NCBI GenBank assembly: GCA_018303315.1
Contig: JAGVYJ010000012.1
Coordinates: 1 to 13,101 of the forward strand
Direction of reading: 5' to 3'
DNA: 13,101 nt
DNA from: Candidatus Woesearchaeota archaeon
GTDB taxonomy: Archaea > Nanobdellota > Nanobdellia > Woesearchaeales > JAGVYJ01
Shown: piece after piece, positions 5,803 to 11,866 of the stretch
Layout of the letters: every line of letters begins with the position of its first letter
Numbering within the stretch: position 1 is the first letter of the stretch
Position numbers and translations under genes: made by a program
The notes under the pieces: model-generated
Told to the model about the DNA's origin: nothing
The model's database searches: none
What the model saw: the letters and a program-made list of their open reading frames with translations, nothing else

Positions 5803-6503
5803 TCCAGAATCAGCAACTTTGATTTATCGTCTGCAAGCCCTGCCTTTCTGATAACAACATGGCCACAGTTCTCGTCTTCCCTTACGACTTCAAAATCCTG
5901 GATATGTATCCTTTTGCTGAATGTCGGGGCGTTAACAACAAACGTATCGAAATGCCCTCCTTCGCCGCCGACGTGGAAGCCGTGCTTCCTAGCATCTGCC
6001 TCAAGTTCCCTTAAATTAGCCATGCTCAGTGTCTTTCCGAGCCACTTTAAGGCCCCTTCTGCGGCAACCTGGGTAATCATGATTTCAAATCCATCCTCCA
6101 CCATCCTGCTGAGAACATCAAAATGGTCCTGGCCCGAATGTGCGGCAAATGCCTCTATGCCGTAGGGCATAAGGGCTTCCCGGATGCTCCGTATCTGCGT
6201 TGCCTGGAGCCCTGTACCTCCAAGTATGACAGCATCCACCCTGTCATTCGCAATCACGAATCTCCTTACAATGTCAGCTTCCAGCTTGGGATGGGCAAAG
6301 TTGCAGGAAAGCAGGTAATGCCTCAATCCCAAAGCCTTGGCCTGAAGATTAGTATGCTCAACTGTTGCAAAATGGAACAGGAAGCAGTCTTTTCTTGCTG
6401 GCTTTACTGAAAGAAGGTACTTTATGTTCCATCCGCTGTCAAGGGCGTGCTTCACAGCATAGTTGCTGTCCTTCCCGCCGGAGTACAATATTGCTACATC
6501 CAT
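5799..6503 (-). CDS. dph6: Diphthine--ammonia ligase (diphthamide synthase)
   Basis: A 234-residue N-type ATP pyrophosphatase that catalyses the last step of diphthamide synthesis: ATP-dependent amidation of diphthine on the conserved histidine of elongation factor 2. The P-loop SGGKDS is at residues 8-13. The C-terminal signature GGEGGHFDTFVVNAPTF (179-195) is the diphthamide-synthase family block, while VILGGTGLQATQIR (92-105) is the middle family motif. Usual members read GGE-F-ET at the C-terminal block; here His184 and Asp186 replace two Glu. The ATG at 6503 gives MDVAILYSGGKDS, the standard archaeal N-terminus, with a TATA element 27 bases before it. A longer reading from 6653 runs through that promoter and the divergent gene. 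It marks the organism as archaeal. Confidence 0.93.
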   Translation of the reverse strand: MDVAILYSGGKDSNYAVKHALDSGWNIKYLLSVKPARKDCFLFHFATVEHTNLQAKALGLRHYLLSCNFAHPKLEADIVRRFVIANDRVDAVILGGTGLQATQIRSIREALMPYGIEAFAAHSGQDHFDVLSRMVEDGFEIMITQVAAEGALKWLGKTLSMANLRELEADARKHGFHVGGEGGHFDTFVVNAPTFSKRIHIQDFEVVREDENCGHVVIRKAGLADDKSKLLILE

Positions 6504-6526
6504 AGCTCGCCGGAAATCTCCTGCCC

Positions 6527-6538
6527 TTATAAATTTAA
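6527..6538 (-). promoter_or_regulatory. TATA element of dph6
   Basis: TTAAATTTATAA on the minus strand, centred about 28 bases before the ATG at 6503. The spacing fits leaderless transcription and excludes the upstream in-frame starts. Confidence 0.6.
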
Positions 6539-6558
6539 TGGTTCGGAAAAAGGCAACC

Positions 6559-6578
6559 CTTAAGTACAGTTTTATAAT
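6559..6578 (+). promoter_or_regulatory. Candidate promoter of the 231-residue hypothetical gene
   Basis: CTTAAGTA (6559-6566) is 26 bases before the ATG at 6589 and fits a leaderless TATA element. The better-looking TTTATAAT (6571-6578) is only about 14 bases before that ATG, too close unless the real start is later, and no later start codon is convincing. Which element works is unclear. Confidence 0.35.
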
Positions 6579-6588
6579 CCCATTCTGC

Positions 6589-7284
6589 ATGAGTACCATA
6601 GAAACAGTCGTCAATGGCATCAGAGTCAGCGATGAGGCATCCGGTGCGCTCAAGAGGGAATTCGGAACCAGCCTGAGGGCAGATGAGCTTGTAGGAATTG
6701 TGTTGCAGGAAATGAATGTTGCAGTTTTCTCTGATTCCCGGGAGAGCCGGGACCTGGAAACGGGCGCTCCATACCCAAACGTTGAAAGGATAATGTATGT
6801 TCACTCAAGCATCCCGAAAGACGGAACAAATGCATCTGATGGCTGGATTACTGTCCATGCGGTTATGGGAAAGAAACCTGTAACAATCAAAAGGGACGGG
6901 GATAAGGTCATGCTGTATAAGGAAAAGGTAGTAACCTACAGAAGAACCCCACATTACAAGCTGAAAAAGGCCAAGAGAGAGCATTTGCGTATTTTCAGAA
7001 GCACCGAGATGAGAAAAGGTATATTTCTCCCGGGAGATTTTGATGACCTGAAAGCCAGCCAATTTGGAGGGCTGCTCTTTCATCACATAGCTGTGGAAGG
7101 CCCACACATAAATGATATCACTGAGTTGACAGCATACACCCCCAATGGTGCCAATAATTTAAGAACTTATCGGGGCAGGCGTCTTACTTTCCTTGAAATA
7201 GCAATGGGGGAAAGCAGGGGATTATACTGCCTTGAAGAAATCCCGTTCTTCACCAGAGTCCAAGTGAAGCTAAGGGATATGTAA
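6589..7284 (+). CDS. Hypothetical protein, 231 residues
   Basis: I do not recognise this protein. It is soluble, with no signal peptide or membrane segment. The first 45 residues look helical (KREFGTSLRADELVGIVLQE); residues 85-120 alternate as beta strands (WITVHAVMGKKPVTIKR, then KVMLYKEKVVTYRR); 120-140 is very basic. A later part has GGLLFHHIAVEGPHINDITE (160-179) with paired histidines His165-His166 and His173, which could bind metal, but no known catalytic motif is complete. Several Tyr/Arg/Lys-rich segments would suit RNA or nucleotide binding. The ATG at 6589 was chosen because the longer reading from 6463 overlaps the divergent dph6 start and promoter. It diverges from dph6 and is followed by its own gap and a new promoter, so it is probably monocistronic. 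Confidence 0.7.
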   Translation: MSTIETVVNGIRVSDEASGALKREFGTSLRADELVGIVLQEMNVAVFSDSRESRDLETGAPYPNVERIMYVHSSIPKDGTNASDGWITVHAVMGKKPVTIKRDGDKVMLYKEKVVTYRRTPHYKLKKAKREHLRIFRSTEMRKGIFLPGDFDDLKASQFGGLLFHHIAVEGPHINDITELTAYTPNGANNLRTYRGRRLTFLEIAMGESRGLYCLEEIPFFTRVQVKLRDM

Positions 7285-7297
7285 ATTGCATGAAAGG

Positions 7298-7306
7298 TTT
7301 ATATAC
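7298..7306 (+). promoter_or_regulatory. TATA element of the DUF1461 membrane protein gene
   Basis: TTTATATAC, a near-consensus archaeal TATA box, is centred 28 bases before the ATG at 7330. It lies in the 45-base gap after the hypothetical gene and probably drives both membrane-protein and YkgJ genes. Confidence 0.65.
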
Positions 7307-7329
7307 CGAATTTTGCCATTTGGTGGTTT

Positions 7330-7935
7330 ATGAAAAAGGCAGCAATGTATCTGGCATCGGTTTTGCTGATGCTGTTTCTCCTTATTTTAGTTGCCCTTGC
7401 GATTTCCCTGAACAGTGAGCTGGTTAATTATTTTCAGGCGGGGAATCAGGTTTATCTGGATGAGGGAAATAAGGCAATAACTGATTCAACGCTGGCTTAT
7501 CTGAAAGGCCCTTCCCGGGATGCGGTCATTGAAGGGCTTGATGAAAAAGAACTACATCATATGCAGGATGTTTATTCATTGTTCAGGATTGCAAGGATTG
7601 GTTCAGCAATCCTGCTCCTCGCTCTTGCCAGCATGCTTTGGCTGGCTTGCCGAAATGGATACGGAACTTCAGTTAATATTATCAAAGAAACGATTTCGAA
7701 GGCAGGCTGGGCGGGTTTGGGTTTGACGGGTGTTATTGCGGTTCTTTCACTGAATTTCGGCAGCAGCTTCCAGGCGTTTCATCTGGTGTTCTTCATGCCC
7801 GGAAGCTATATGTTCCCGGCTGATTCAACCTTGATTCAGTTGTTTCCCGAGCCTTTTTTCAGGGATATGTTTATCAGCATGCTTGCATTAAATGCCATTC
7901 TGTTTGGAATCATGGCCATGGCTGGAAGAAAATGA
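7330..7935 (+). CDS. DUF1461 / TIGR01906 integral membrane protein (Lit-like)
   Basis: A 201-residue membrane protein of the DUF1461 family. The bacterial relative Lit is an intramolecular transacylase that moves a fatty acyl chain from the glyceryl group of a lipoprotein to the amino group of its N-terminal cysteine. Four membrane segments are visible, at about residues 5-27, 90-107, 128-147 and 183-198. Family blocks are present: ELHHMQDVYSLF (75-85, His76/His77), FQAFHLVFFMPGSYMFPADS (147-166, His151) and LIQLFPEPFFRDM. These histidines lie on the outer side in the model expected for Lit. Archaeal membranes use ether-linked isoprenoid chains, so an acyl transfer of the bacterial type is doubtful and the true substrate is unknown. 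The stop overlaps the next start (ATGA). Confidence 0.82.
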   Translation: MKKAAMYLASVLLMLFLLILVALAISLNSELVNYFQAGNQVYLDEGNKAITDSTLAYLKGPSRDAVIEGLDEKELHHMQDVYSLFRIARIGSAILLLALASMLWLACRNGYGTSVNIIKETISKAGWAGLGLTGVIAVLSLNFGSSFQAFHLVFFMPGSYMFPADSTLIQLFPEPFFRDMFISMLALNAILFGIMAMAGRK

Positions 7936-8336
7936 TGCCGGAAAACTGCAACCGCTGCGGCCTGTGCTGCATGCAGACTGTTAAAGTCAGCGCGGCAGAC
8001 ATAGCGCGTATTGAGAAGCTGGGCCACAGGAGGGAGGATTTCCTCGATGTTGAGCCTGTCGGCACAAGGCACCTGAAGATTGAGGATGATTATTGCGTTT
8101 TTTACAGGCATGGCAAAAGAGCTGATGGAAAAGCTCTCGGGATATGCACCCTTTATGGGAACAGGCCGGACAACTGCAGAAAGTATCCTGGAAAAGAGGA
8201 ATGCACCATGTACAAAGACCCTGTCTTTACCCATTTCATCAGCAGGAAGATGCCTTCTGATGTCGAGATTCCAAGGCCCTTGGCAGAACTGGATGGAAAG
8301 GAACTTATCCAGATACAGAAGCTCTGGTCACTTTAG
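7932..8336 (+). CDS. YkgJ-type cysteine-cluster protein
   Basis: A 134-residue member of the YkgJ / CxxCxxCC family. The cluster at the N-terminus is Cys6-x2-Cys9-x2-Cys12-Cys13, followed by Cys55, then CTLYGNRPDNCRKYP (Cys72, Cys82) and Cys91. The spacing is that of proteins thought to bind a zinc or iron-sulfur centre; the metal and reaction are not established for most members. The ATG overlaps the stop of the membrane-protein gene (ATGA at 7932-7935), implying translational coupling and perhaps shared function. A second ATG directly follows. The TAG (8334-8336) overlaps the end of the convergent EndoQ gene by nine bases. The family call is firm and the role is unknown. One possibility is modification of, or redox support for, the coupled membrane protein. 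Confidence 0.85.
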   Translation: MMPENCNRCGLCCMQTVKVSAADIARIEKLGHRREDFLDVEPVGTRHLKIEDDYCVFYRHGKRADGKALGICTLYGNRPDNCRKYPGKEECTMYKDPVFTHFISRKMPSDVEIPRPLAELDGKELIQIQKLWSL

Positions 8337-9596
8337 GAATTCACCTAGCCCTTTCTGCGGGCCCCGCTTTAATGGAGTTTTTTCCGGAATGCCGGCTGAA
8401 CCGTCAAAGACAGGCCTGCCGTATTCCCCGTCATAGCCGGGGATTATCTGCACGTCATTGTTCCTTACCTTCATGATGGCCTTCACAACCTTTTCCGGTA
8501 CAAGGCTCTTCATTGCATCAGGCTTTGCCTGCAGCATGACATTGAATTCATTGCCGAACTCCTTAATCAGCTGGTTGTACTGGGCCCAGACTTTCTTGGA
8601 TGCAACAGGGCTTCCTGTGACGATGTTTATCACCTCTGAGAGTGGCAGAAGCGTGCGGAAAGGCACGGCGTTTTCAGGCCTGAATCCCACAGGCCTGTCC
8701 GCGAGCTCCTCTATCCTGTACAGCACTCCTATTGTCAGCGGCTGCCTGCACACCGGGCAGATGTTGTTGTGCTCCCTGCTTTCCCTGGGAGTAAAAGCCA
8801 CGTTGCATTTCCTGTGGCCGTCGATATGGTACTTGCCGTAATTAGGGTCGACTTCTATTGTTTCCCTGAGCCCTTTCCTTGTCCTTATCGCCTCCATGAT
8901 TTTATTATAGCTCAGCTCAGGAACATCAAAAACCGTGCACTCCCTGCCGAGGCGCCATGGCCAGAAGCTGTGCAAATCAGAGTTGCTCACCAGAGTGTAT
9001 TTGTCCAATGCGCTTATCCGCCAGTTCATGGGAGGGTCGGAACTCAATCCTGTTTCAATTGCATGTATGTGCTTTGCCTTTTCCTGGAAGCATGCCTCCA
9101 CAGAATCAAATCCTGACTTGGAGCCGAAAATGCTGAACCACGGTGTCCATGCATGGGCTGGGATGATTTCTATATCCCTTGAGATACCCATCATCATTTC
9201 CACAAGTTCAATGCTGGAGAAGCCGAAAATCGGCCGGCCGTCGTAGTCAAGCCTCCCTTTTTTTGAAAGCGCCTCTCTTATCTGTTTTGCTGTGTCGCCA
9301 TTTGGAGAATAAATAAGGTGGTGAACTTTTCTTCCTTTGCCTCCCTGGGTGTAAATCAGGCTGATTTCTGTCTGCCAGATAAACGGGAACCTGTTTTTCG
9401 TCCATAGGATGCCATTGTCATCCTCAGTGAGCTTCTCCTTAATCTCCTTAGCCCATAAAGGATGCTGGAAGTCTCCGGTACCCAGGAGGTTAACACCCTT
9501 AATCCTCGCAAATTTCTCAAGATTATCTATGCTCAGGGCATTACTCGTGGCCCTGGAATACCTTCCATGAATCTGGAGGTCTGCAATCACATCCAT
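8328..9596 (-). CDS. endoQ: Endonuclease Q (EndoQ), PHP-domain deaminated-DNA nuclease
   Basis: A 422-residue protein of the TIGR00375 / EndoQ family, which nicks DNA 5' of uracil, hypoxanthine, xanthine or abasic sites and so starts repair of deaminated bases in some archaea. The length matches known EndoQ (about 424). PHP-domain metal residues: Asp6 and His10 (ADLQIHG), Asp42 (GTGDFQHP), Glu77 (WQTEIS), His92/His93 (KVHHLIY), His148 (PAHAWTPW), Asp207 and His209 (NSDLHS). In most PHP proteins position 8 is also His; here it is Gln. A zinc finger follows the PHP part: His261-x2-Cys264 and Cys280-x2-Cys283. The C-terminal third is the family helical domain with VPFRTLLPLSEVI. The ATG at 9596 has a TATA element 28 bases upstream; the longer reading from 9671 crosses it. 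Confidence 0.9.
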   Translation of the reverse strand: MDVIADLQIHGRYSRATSNALSIDNLEKFARIKGVNLLGTGDFQHPLWAKEIKEKLTEDDNGILWTKNRFPFIWQTEISLIYTQGGKGRKVHHLIYSPNGDTAKQIREALSKKGRLDYDGRPIFGFSSIELVEMMMGISRDIEIIPAHAWTPWFSIFGSKSGFDSVEACFQEKAKHIHAIETGLSSDPPMNWRISALDKYTLVSNSDLHSFWPWRLGRECTVFDVPELSYNKIMEAIRTRKGLRETIEVDPNYGKYHIDGHRKCNVAFTPRESREHNNICPVCRQPLTIGVLYRIEELADRPVGFRPENAVPFRTLLPLSEVINIVTGSPVASKKVWAQYNQLIKEFGNEFNVMLQAKPDAMKSLVPEKVVKAIMKVRNNDVQIIPGYDGEYGRPVFDGSAGIPEKTPLKRGPQKGLGEFLK

Positions 9597-9618
9597 GGAA
9601 TCAGGGCATCTTTGCTGG

Positions 9619-9631
9619 CTATAAAAATATT
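9619..9631 (-). promoter_or_regulatory. TATA element of endoQ
   Basis: On the minus strand AATATTTTTATAG, centred about 28 bases before the ATG at 9596. It supports the short start and leaderless transcription. Confidence 0.6.
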
Positions 9632-9642
9632 TGGGGAAAAGG

Positions 9643-9650
9643 TTTAAAAG
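9643..9650 (+). promoter_or_regulatory. Candidate TATA element of the 149-residue hypothetical gene
   Basis: TTTAAAAG is about 48 bases before the TTG start at 9695. The transcript would start near 9673, leaving a leader of about 22 bases that contains the GTGAT ribosome-binding sequence at 9685-9689. It is about 15 bases from the divergent endoQ element. Confidence 0.4.
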
Positions 9651-9694
9651 GCAAACAGGATTCCCGGACATTAAACATAATTAAGTGATGCTGA

Positions 9695-10144
9695 TTGTTT
9701 GACGGAATTGCAGGGCTGGTCAGGAGTGCTGTCCAGGGAAAACCGCGTATTGTGAAGATTACGGGAGTTGGCAGGCTGGATGATGTTAAGGCCTTGCCTC
9801 TGATACGCGCAGAAGTAATAAAACTCCAGACTTTGCATTCCCTTGCGGGAATTGCGAGCAGCGCTGCCACGGACAACTACGGCCTTAGAACTTCTGCTTA
9901 TGTCAGCGTGGTGCCTGCTGAATTAGGGGTGGATTTTACAGGTGTGCTTGTCATCGAAGGTAAGGTTGATGGAAGACAGGCTGCGCCCAGGCATTATTTC
10001 GTGACAGGTGATGCTGCCGGAGATGTATATCTCTCTGAAGAAGAAGCTGCCAGGCTTGAAGGGCTGGTAGGGCACCTTGCCAGCATCAGGACACATGGAG
10101 AGCTTCCAGGTAATCCCCACTCATTCTTTCAAAGCCATTATTAA
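9695..10144 (+). CDS. Hypothetical protein, 149 residues, TTG start
   Basis: A protein I cannot assign. An in-frame stop lies immediately before the TTG (9692-9694) and no later ATG occurs near the N-terminus, so TTG at 9695 is the most likely start. GTGAT at 9685-9689, five bases before it, is a usable Shine-Dalgarno. The sequence is rich in Ala, Val, Ile and Gly. It has beta-strand-like runs (KPRIVKITGVGRL near 16-28, TSAYVSVVPAELGVDFTGVL near 66-85, then VIEGKVDG) and an acidic helix LSEEEAARLEGLVGHL (113-128). The C-terminus is HGELPGNPHSFFQSHY. There are no cysteines, signal peptide or membrane segment. It lies alone between endoQ (divergent) and the NYN gene, which has its own promoter. 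The frame is credible because of length and strong codon bias. Confidence 0.65.
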   Translation: MFDGIAGLVRSAVQGKPRIVKITGVGRLDDVKALPLIRAEVIKLQTLHSLAGIASSAATDNYGLRTSAYVSVVPAELGVDFTGVLVIEGKVDGRQAAPRHYFVTGDAAGDVYLSEEEAARLEGLVGHLASIRTHGELPGNPHSFFQSHY

Positions 10145-10148
10145 TAAA

Positions 10149-10157
10149 CTTTAAAAG
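10149..10157 (+). promoter_or_regulatory. TATA element of the NYN-domain gene
   Basis: CTTTAAAAG is centred 30 bases before the ATG at 10183, five bases after the previous stop, with no Shine-Dalgarno. A leaderless start is likely. Confidence 0.55.
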
Positions 10158-10182
10158 CGCGGGGTGCTAAACAACGAAATAA

Positions 10183-10713
10183 ATGGCAGATTACAGGAAT
10201 CAGAGGGTTGCAGTGCTTATTGACGTGCAGAACATGTATTACACTGCAAAAAGCGCATTCGACAGCCATGTCAGCTTCGGGGCAATCCTTAAGACTGCAG
10301 TCGAGGACAGGCAGCTTGTCAGGGCTTTTGCATATGTAATCAAGGCAGACATAAAAGAGGAGCAGAAGTTCTTTGACGCCCTGAAAAACCTCGGCTTCGA
10401 GGTCAGGGCAAAGGATTTGCAGGTGTTCCACGGCGGAGCCAAGAAAGGCGACTGGGATGTAGGCATAGCCATGGATTCTGTGCGCCTTGCCCCCAAGATA
10501 GATGTGCTTGTGCTTGTCTCCGGGGACGGGGACTTCCGGGACCTTCTGGCATATATGCGGGCGCAGGGAGTGAGGACAGAGGTCATTGCCTTCGGCCAGA
10601 GCACCTCACAGAAGCTGATTGAGGAGGCTGACATGTTCGTTGACCTGGACAAGGACAAGAGGAAATACCTCATCAGGAGAAGAACAAAGGCTCCATCTGC
10701 AGAACATTTATAA
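10183..10713 (+). CDS. NYN-domain (LabA/DUF88) putative nuclease
   Basis: A 176-residue protein of the NYN / LabA-like family, a PIN-related fold thought to cut RNA with divalent metal. Acidic motifs are in order: VAVLIDVQNMYY (9-20, Asp14 and Asn17), GDWDVGIAMD (89-98, Asp90, Asp92, Asp98), LVLVSGDGDFRDLL (109-122, Asp115 and Asp117). These are the four blocks expected for the metal centre. The C-terminus is short and basic (RRRTK), which may help RNA binding. The target is unknown; relatives take part in RNA turnover and, in cyanobacteria, in gene regulation. It has its own leaderless-type promoter. The final codons and TAA form the TATA element of the next gene. The family call is firm and the activity is inferred. 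Confidence 0.9.
   Translation: MADYRNQRVAVLIDVQNMYYTAKSAFDSHVSFGAILKTAVEDRQLVRAFAYVIKADIKEEQKFFDALKNLGFEVRAKDLQVFHGGAKKGDWDVGIAMDSVRLAPKIDVLVLVSGDGDFRDLLAYMRAQGVRTEVIAFGQSTSQKLIEEADMFVDLDKDKRKYLIRRRTKAPSAEHL
10707..10713 (+). promoter_or_regulatory. TATA element of the 52-residue zinc-ribbon gene, built on the NYN stop codon
   Basis: TTTATAA, centred 26 bases before the ATG at 10736. Its last three bases are the TAA of the NYN gene, and the rest encodes the final two residues. Spacing fits leaderless transcription. Confidence 0.55.
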
Positions 10714-10735
10714 CTGCTGAATACATATAGTTATT

Positions 10736-10894
10736 ATGCGTCTCCAGTTGTGCCCTGAATGCAAATCAAGCCAGCTTGCAACTATTTTCGACCCGGCAGC
10801 AGGCATAAAGTACAGGTGCAGCATATGCAGCTATGAAGGCACCTCTGTGGTTGAGGAAACCATTGAGAGACAGTTCAATTCTAAAGATATTTAA
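10736..10894 (+). CDS. Small zinc-ribbon protein, 52 residues
   Basis: A tiny protein starting MRLQLCPEC and ending NSKDI. It has one zinc ribbon: Cys6-x2-Cys9, then Cys28-x2-Cys31 within YRCSICSYEG, and a short acidic or polar tail (VVEETIERQF). Such single-ribbon proteins of about 50-60 residues are frequent in archaea and often bind RNA, ribosomes or RNA polymerase, but this one cannot be placed. A TATA element 26 bases upstream supports the ATG at 10736 and leaderless translation. The gene ends on a TAA which itself lies in the TATA element of the NOG1 gene; a longer reading of NOG1 from 10833 would overlap it in another frame. The ribbon motif, promoter spacing and full use of the gap make it real. 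Confidence 0.75.
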   Translation: MRLQLCPECKSSQLATIFDPAAGIKYRCSICSYEGTSVVEETIERQFNSKDI

Positions 10895-10895
10895 G
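10886..10895 (+). promoter_or_regulatory. TATA element of the NOG1-type GTPase gene, overlapping the zinc-ribbon stop
   Basis: GATATTTAAG, centred about 27 bases before the ATG at 10917, contains the TAA (10892-10894) of the preceding gene. It supports the short GTPase start. Confidence 0.55.
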
Positions 10896-10916
10896 CTGTG
10901 CTGGTTTTCTTTTGGC

Positions 10917-11864
10917 ATGGCCTTTGACAAAATACCGCCGGTGAAGAACTCAGAGTTTTACCTTGATATAGCCCTGAGGCAGGGAAAGAGGGCAGCTGTG
11001 CAAAGGCAGCGTAGGCGTGACAATCCTATTGCAAGGAAGAGGGGATACGAGCTCACGAGGATTGAAGCAATAGGGAAAATCCTGACAGGCGAATTCGGGG
11101 CCATTGTGGATTCATTCCCGAGATTTGATGAATTATCAGAATTCTACAAAGAGCTTGTCCGGCTCTCCTTTGATGTCCCTGAATATCGTCGCTCCCTGGC
11201 CAGGGTCAACATTGCAGGCAACAGCCTGAGAAGGCTGACTATGGAATATTCCCGGAGGGTCAGGTGGGCCAGGGACGAAGAGTCAATCAGCAGGCACGCG
11301 CGTGCCTACACTGGAAGGGCAAGCTCCTATGTCAAGCAAATCAAGGAGGTATTCCCTGTTCTGCAGCACGCAAGAACGAAATTCAGGGAGTTTCCGCTTA
11401 TCAAGCCAGATATTTTCACGGTGTGCCTTGTGGGCTTCCCAAATGTTGGAAAGACCACCCTGCTGACAAAGCTTACCACTGCTGACCCGGAGATTAATAG
11501 TTATCCGTTCACCACAAAAAGCCTTAACCTCGGCTATTTCTCCATTGGAAGCCAGAAGATTCAGGTCATTGACGCTCCAGGGAGTTTGAACAGGCTGGAC
11601 AAGATGAACAATATCGAGAAGCAGGCATATCTGGCCATCAGGCTGGCCGCTAACTTCCTTGTCTATGTCTTTGACCCTTCTGAAAGCTATCCTATGGCCC
11701 TGCAGGAAAAGTTGTTCAGCCTGATGAGTGGGTTGGGAAAGAAGATGGTTGTCTACGTAAGCAAGGCAGACATAGAGCCTGAGGCAGCTGCTTTGATTGC
11801 GAAGAAGTACAAGGGGTTTACAAGTCCTGTCGAGCTGAAAAAAAGCATTTCCGGGATGGTTTAG
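10917..11864 (+). CDS. nog1: NOG1-type GTPase (ribosome assembly)
   Basis: A 315-residue GTPase of the NOG1 family within the OBG/TRAFAC group, required in eukaryotes for maturation of the large ribosomal subunit and assumed to do the same in archaea. An N-terminal helical bundle (1-160) with the basic run RAAVQRQRRR precedes the G domain. G1 is GFPNVGKT (173-180), G2 is the Thr pair in YPFTT (196-200), G3 is DAPG (219-222; DTPG is commoner), and G4 is SKAD (282-285; NKxD is commoner). IDAPGSLNRLDKMNNIE matches the NOG1 switch II, and LVYVFDPSES is the following strand. The archaeal form ends after the G domain. The ATG at 10917 gives the normal MAFDKIPPV start. Two bases after its stop region begins an ABC-transporter permease, so both may share a transcript. 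Confidence 0.9.
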   Translation: MAFDKIPPVKNSEFYLDIALRQGKRAAVQRQRRRDNPIARKRGYELTRIEAIGKILTGEFGAIVDSFPRFDELSEFYKELVRLSFDVPEYRRSLARVNIAGNSLRRLTMEYSRRVRWARDEESISRHARAYTGRASSYVKQIKEVFPVLQHARTKFREFPLIKPDIFTVCLVGFPNVGKTTLLTKLTTADPEINSYPFTTKSLNLGYFSIGSQKIQVIDAPGSLNRLDKMNNIEKQAYLAIRLAANFLVYVFDPSESYPMALQEKLFSLMSGLGKKMVVYVSKADIEPEAAALIAKKYKGFTSPVELKKSISGMV

Positions 11865-11866
11865 AG

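Noticed and set aside
6504..6653. A 50-residue N-terminal extension of dph6
   Set aside because: It would run through the TATA element at 6527-6538 and the divergent gene's start; MDVAILYSGGKDS is the normal beginning.
9597..9671. A 25-residue extension of EndoQ
   Set aside because: It crosses the TATA element at 9619-9631, and the family starts directly at the PHP motif.
10239..10673. A 144-codon open frame on the minus strand opposite the NYN gene
   Set aside because: It mirrors a strongly coding gene with intact catalytic motifs, is Ser/Arg-rich without any domain, and has no promoter or ribosome-binding sequence.
10833..10916. A 28-residue extension of the NOG1-type GTPase
   Set aside because: It overlaps the 52-residue zinc-ribbon gene in another frame and is unlike the family N-terminus, which starts MAFDKIPPV.
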